In this document: positions 63,870 through 64,000 of the stretch, piece by piece
Layout: each line of letters opens with the position of its first letter
How positions within the stretch are numbered: position 1 is the first letter of the stretch
Assembly (NCBI RefSeq): GCF_016411865.1
Contig: NZ_JAEKJA010000002.1
Span: 152,535-216,534, forward strand
Direction: 5' to 3'
Origin: Acuticoccus mangrovi
GTDB taxonomy: Bacteria > Pseudomonadota > Alphaproteobacteria > Rhizobiales > Amorphaceae
DNA: 64,000 nucleotides
The notes under the pieces: generated by a model
What the model was told of the DNA's origin: nothing
What the model saw: the letters and a program-made list of their open reading frames with translations, nothing else
The model's database searches: none
Translations under genes and position numbers: made by a program

Positions 63870-64000
63870 GCCGACCGGCTCGACTTCCGAGCGAGGGCGC
63901 CAGAAGCATCGGATTAACACTCGAAATCCACCAGCTCACTGAGAGCACCTGGGGAGACGTTGTTGCCGCCGCTGGAAAACTGACCCGGTCGCCGACTGAA

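Noticed and set aside
63870..64000. Possible insertion-sequence end near the right edge (sequence around 63965-63990)
   Set aside because: Looked faintly like an IS flank, but no inverted repeat or transposase is visible in the remaining bases.

Overview
This is a high-GC chromosomal segment of an alphaproteobacterium, most likely of the order Hyphomicrobiales (Rhizobiales). The evidence is the SUF locus with an IscS/NifS-class desulfurase, RNase E with a large acidic insert in its S1 domain, several gene families typical of this group (DUF1491, DUF2155, DUF5330, DUF455), the N-acetylglutaminylglutamine amide (NAGGN) osmolyte operon, and a complete gene transfer agent (GTA) cluster in the Rhodobacter capsulatus gene order. 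NAGGN synthesis suggests a life with osmotic stress (inference). I saw no tRNA, rRNA, CRISPR array, insertion sequence or integrase.

Housekeeping left arm (1-31.6 kb): a SUF Fe-S operon running off the left edge; an alpha/beta hydrolase; divergent anmK and tyrS with overlapping start codons; a giant AsmA-like envelope protein; a Bcp peroxiredoxin, a DUF455 ferritin-like protein and an extensin-family protein; prfB with a programmed +1 frameshift; PBP1A and an AmiC-type amidase; a long rne leader and rne; a DsbA-like thiol oxidoreductase; accB-accC-aat behind a hairpin-rich leader; DUF2155; valS; a lipoprotein; and a PhoP/PhoQ-type two-component system with a PepSY protein.

GTA cluster (31.6-50.0 kb, all minus strand): terminase small and large subunits, portal, head-formation protein, an extra 58-residue gene, prohead protease, HK97 capsid, connector/adaptor genes, tail tube, tail chaperones, a short tape measure, three baseplate-type proteins, an NlpC/P60 peptidase, the TIM-barrel tail/hub protein, a modular tailspike with a self-cleaving S74 chaperone, and finally a lysis cassette of a membrane-anchored endolysin and an overlapping i-spanin/o-spanin pair. 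Most genes overlap by 1-17 bases. There are no integration, replication or repressor genes, so this reads as a domesticated particle-producing element, not a prophage. The cluster is bounded upstream by a strong intrinsic terminator, and a second lies between terminase and portal.

Right arm (50.2-64 kb): a YcgN-like zinc/iron-cluster protein with DUF1491; a peptidoglycan-binding membrane protein; DUF5330 and xanthine phosphoribosyltransferase; the NAGGN operon (amidotransferase, synthetase, M42 peptidase) followed by RNase D; a PAP2 phosphatase; a cation diffusion facilitator; a left-handed beta-helix acyltransferase-like gene of lower GC; and a COG4280 membrane protein pair divergent from an RpiR-type regulator with palindromes between them.

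The most notable features are the lysis cassette and self-processing tailspike at the 3' end of the GTA operon, the terminator inside that operon, and the hairpin-rich leader in front of accBC.
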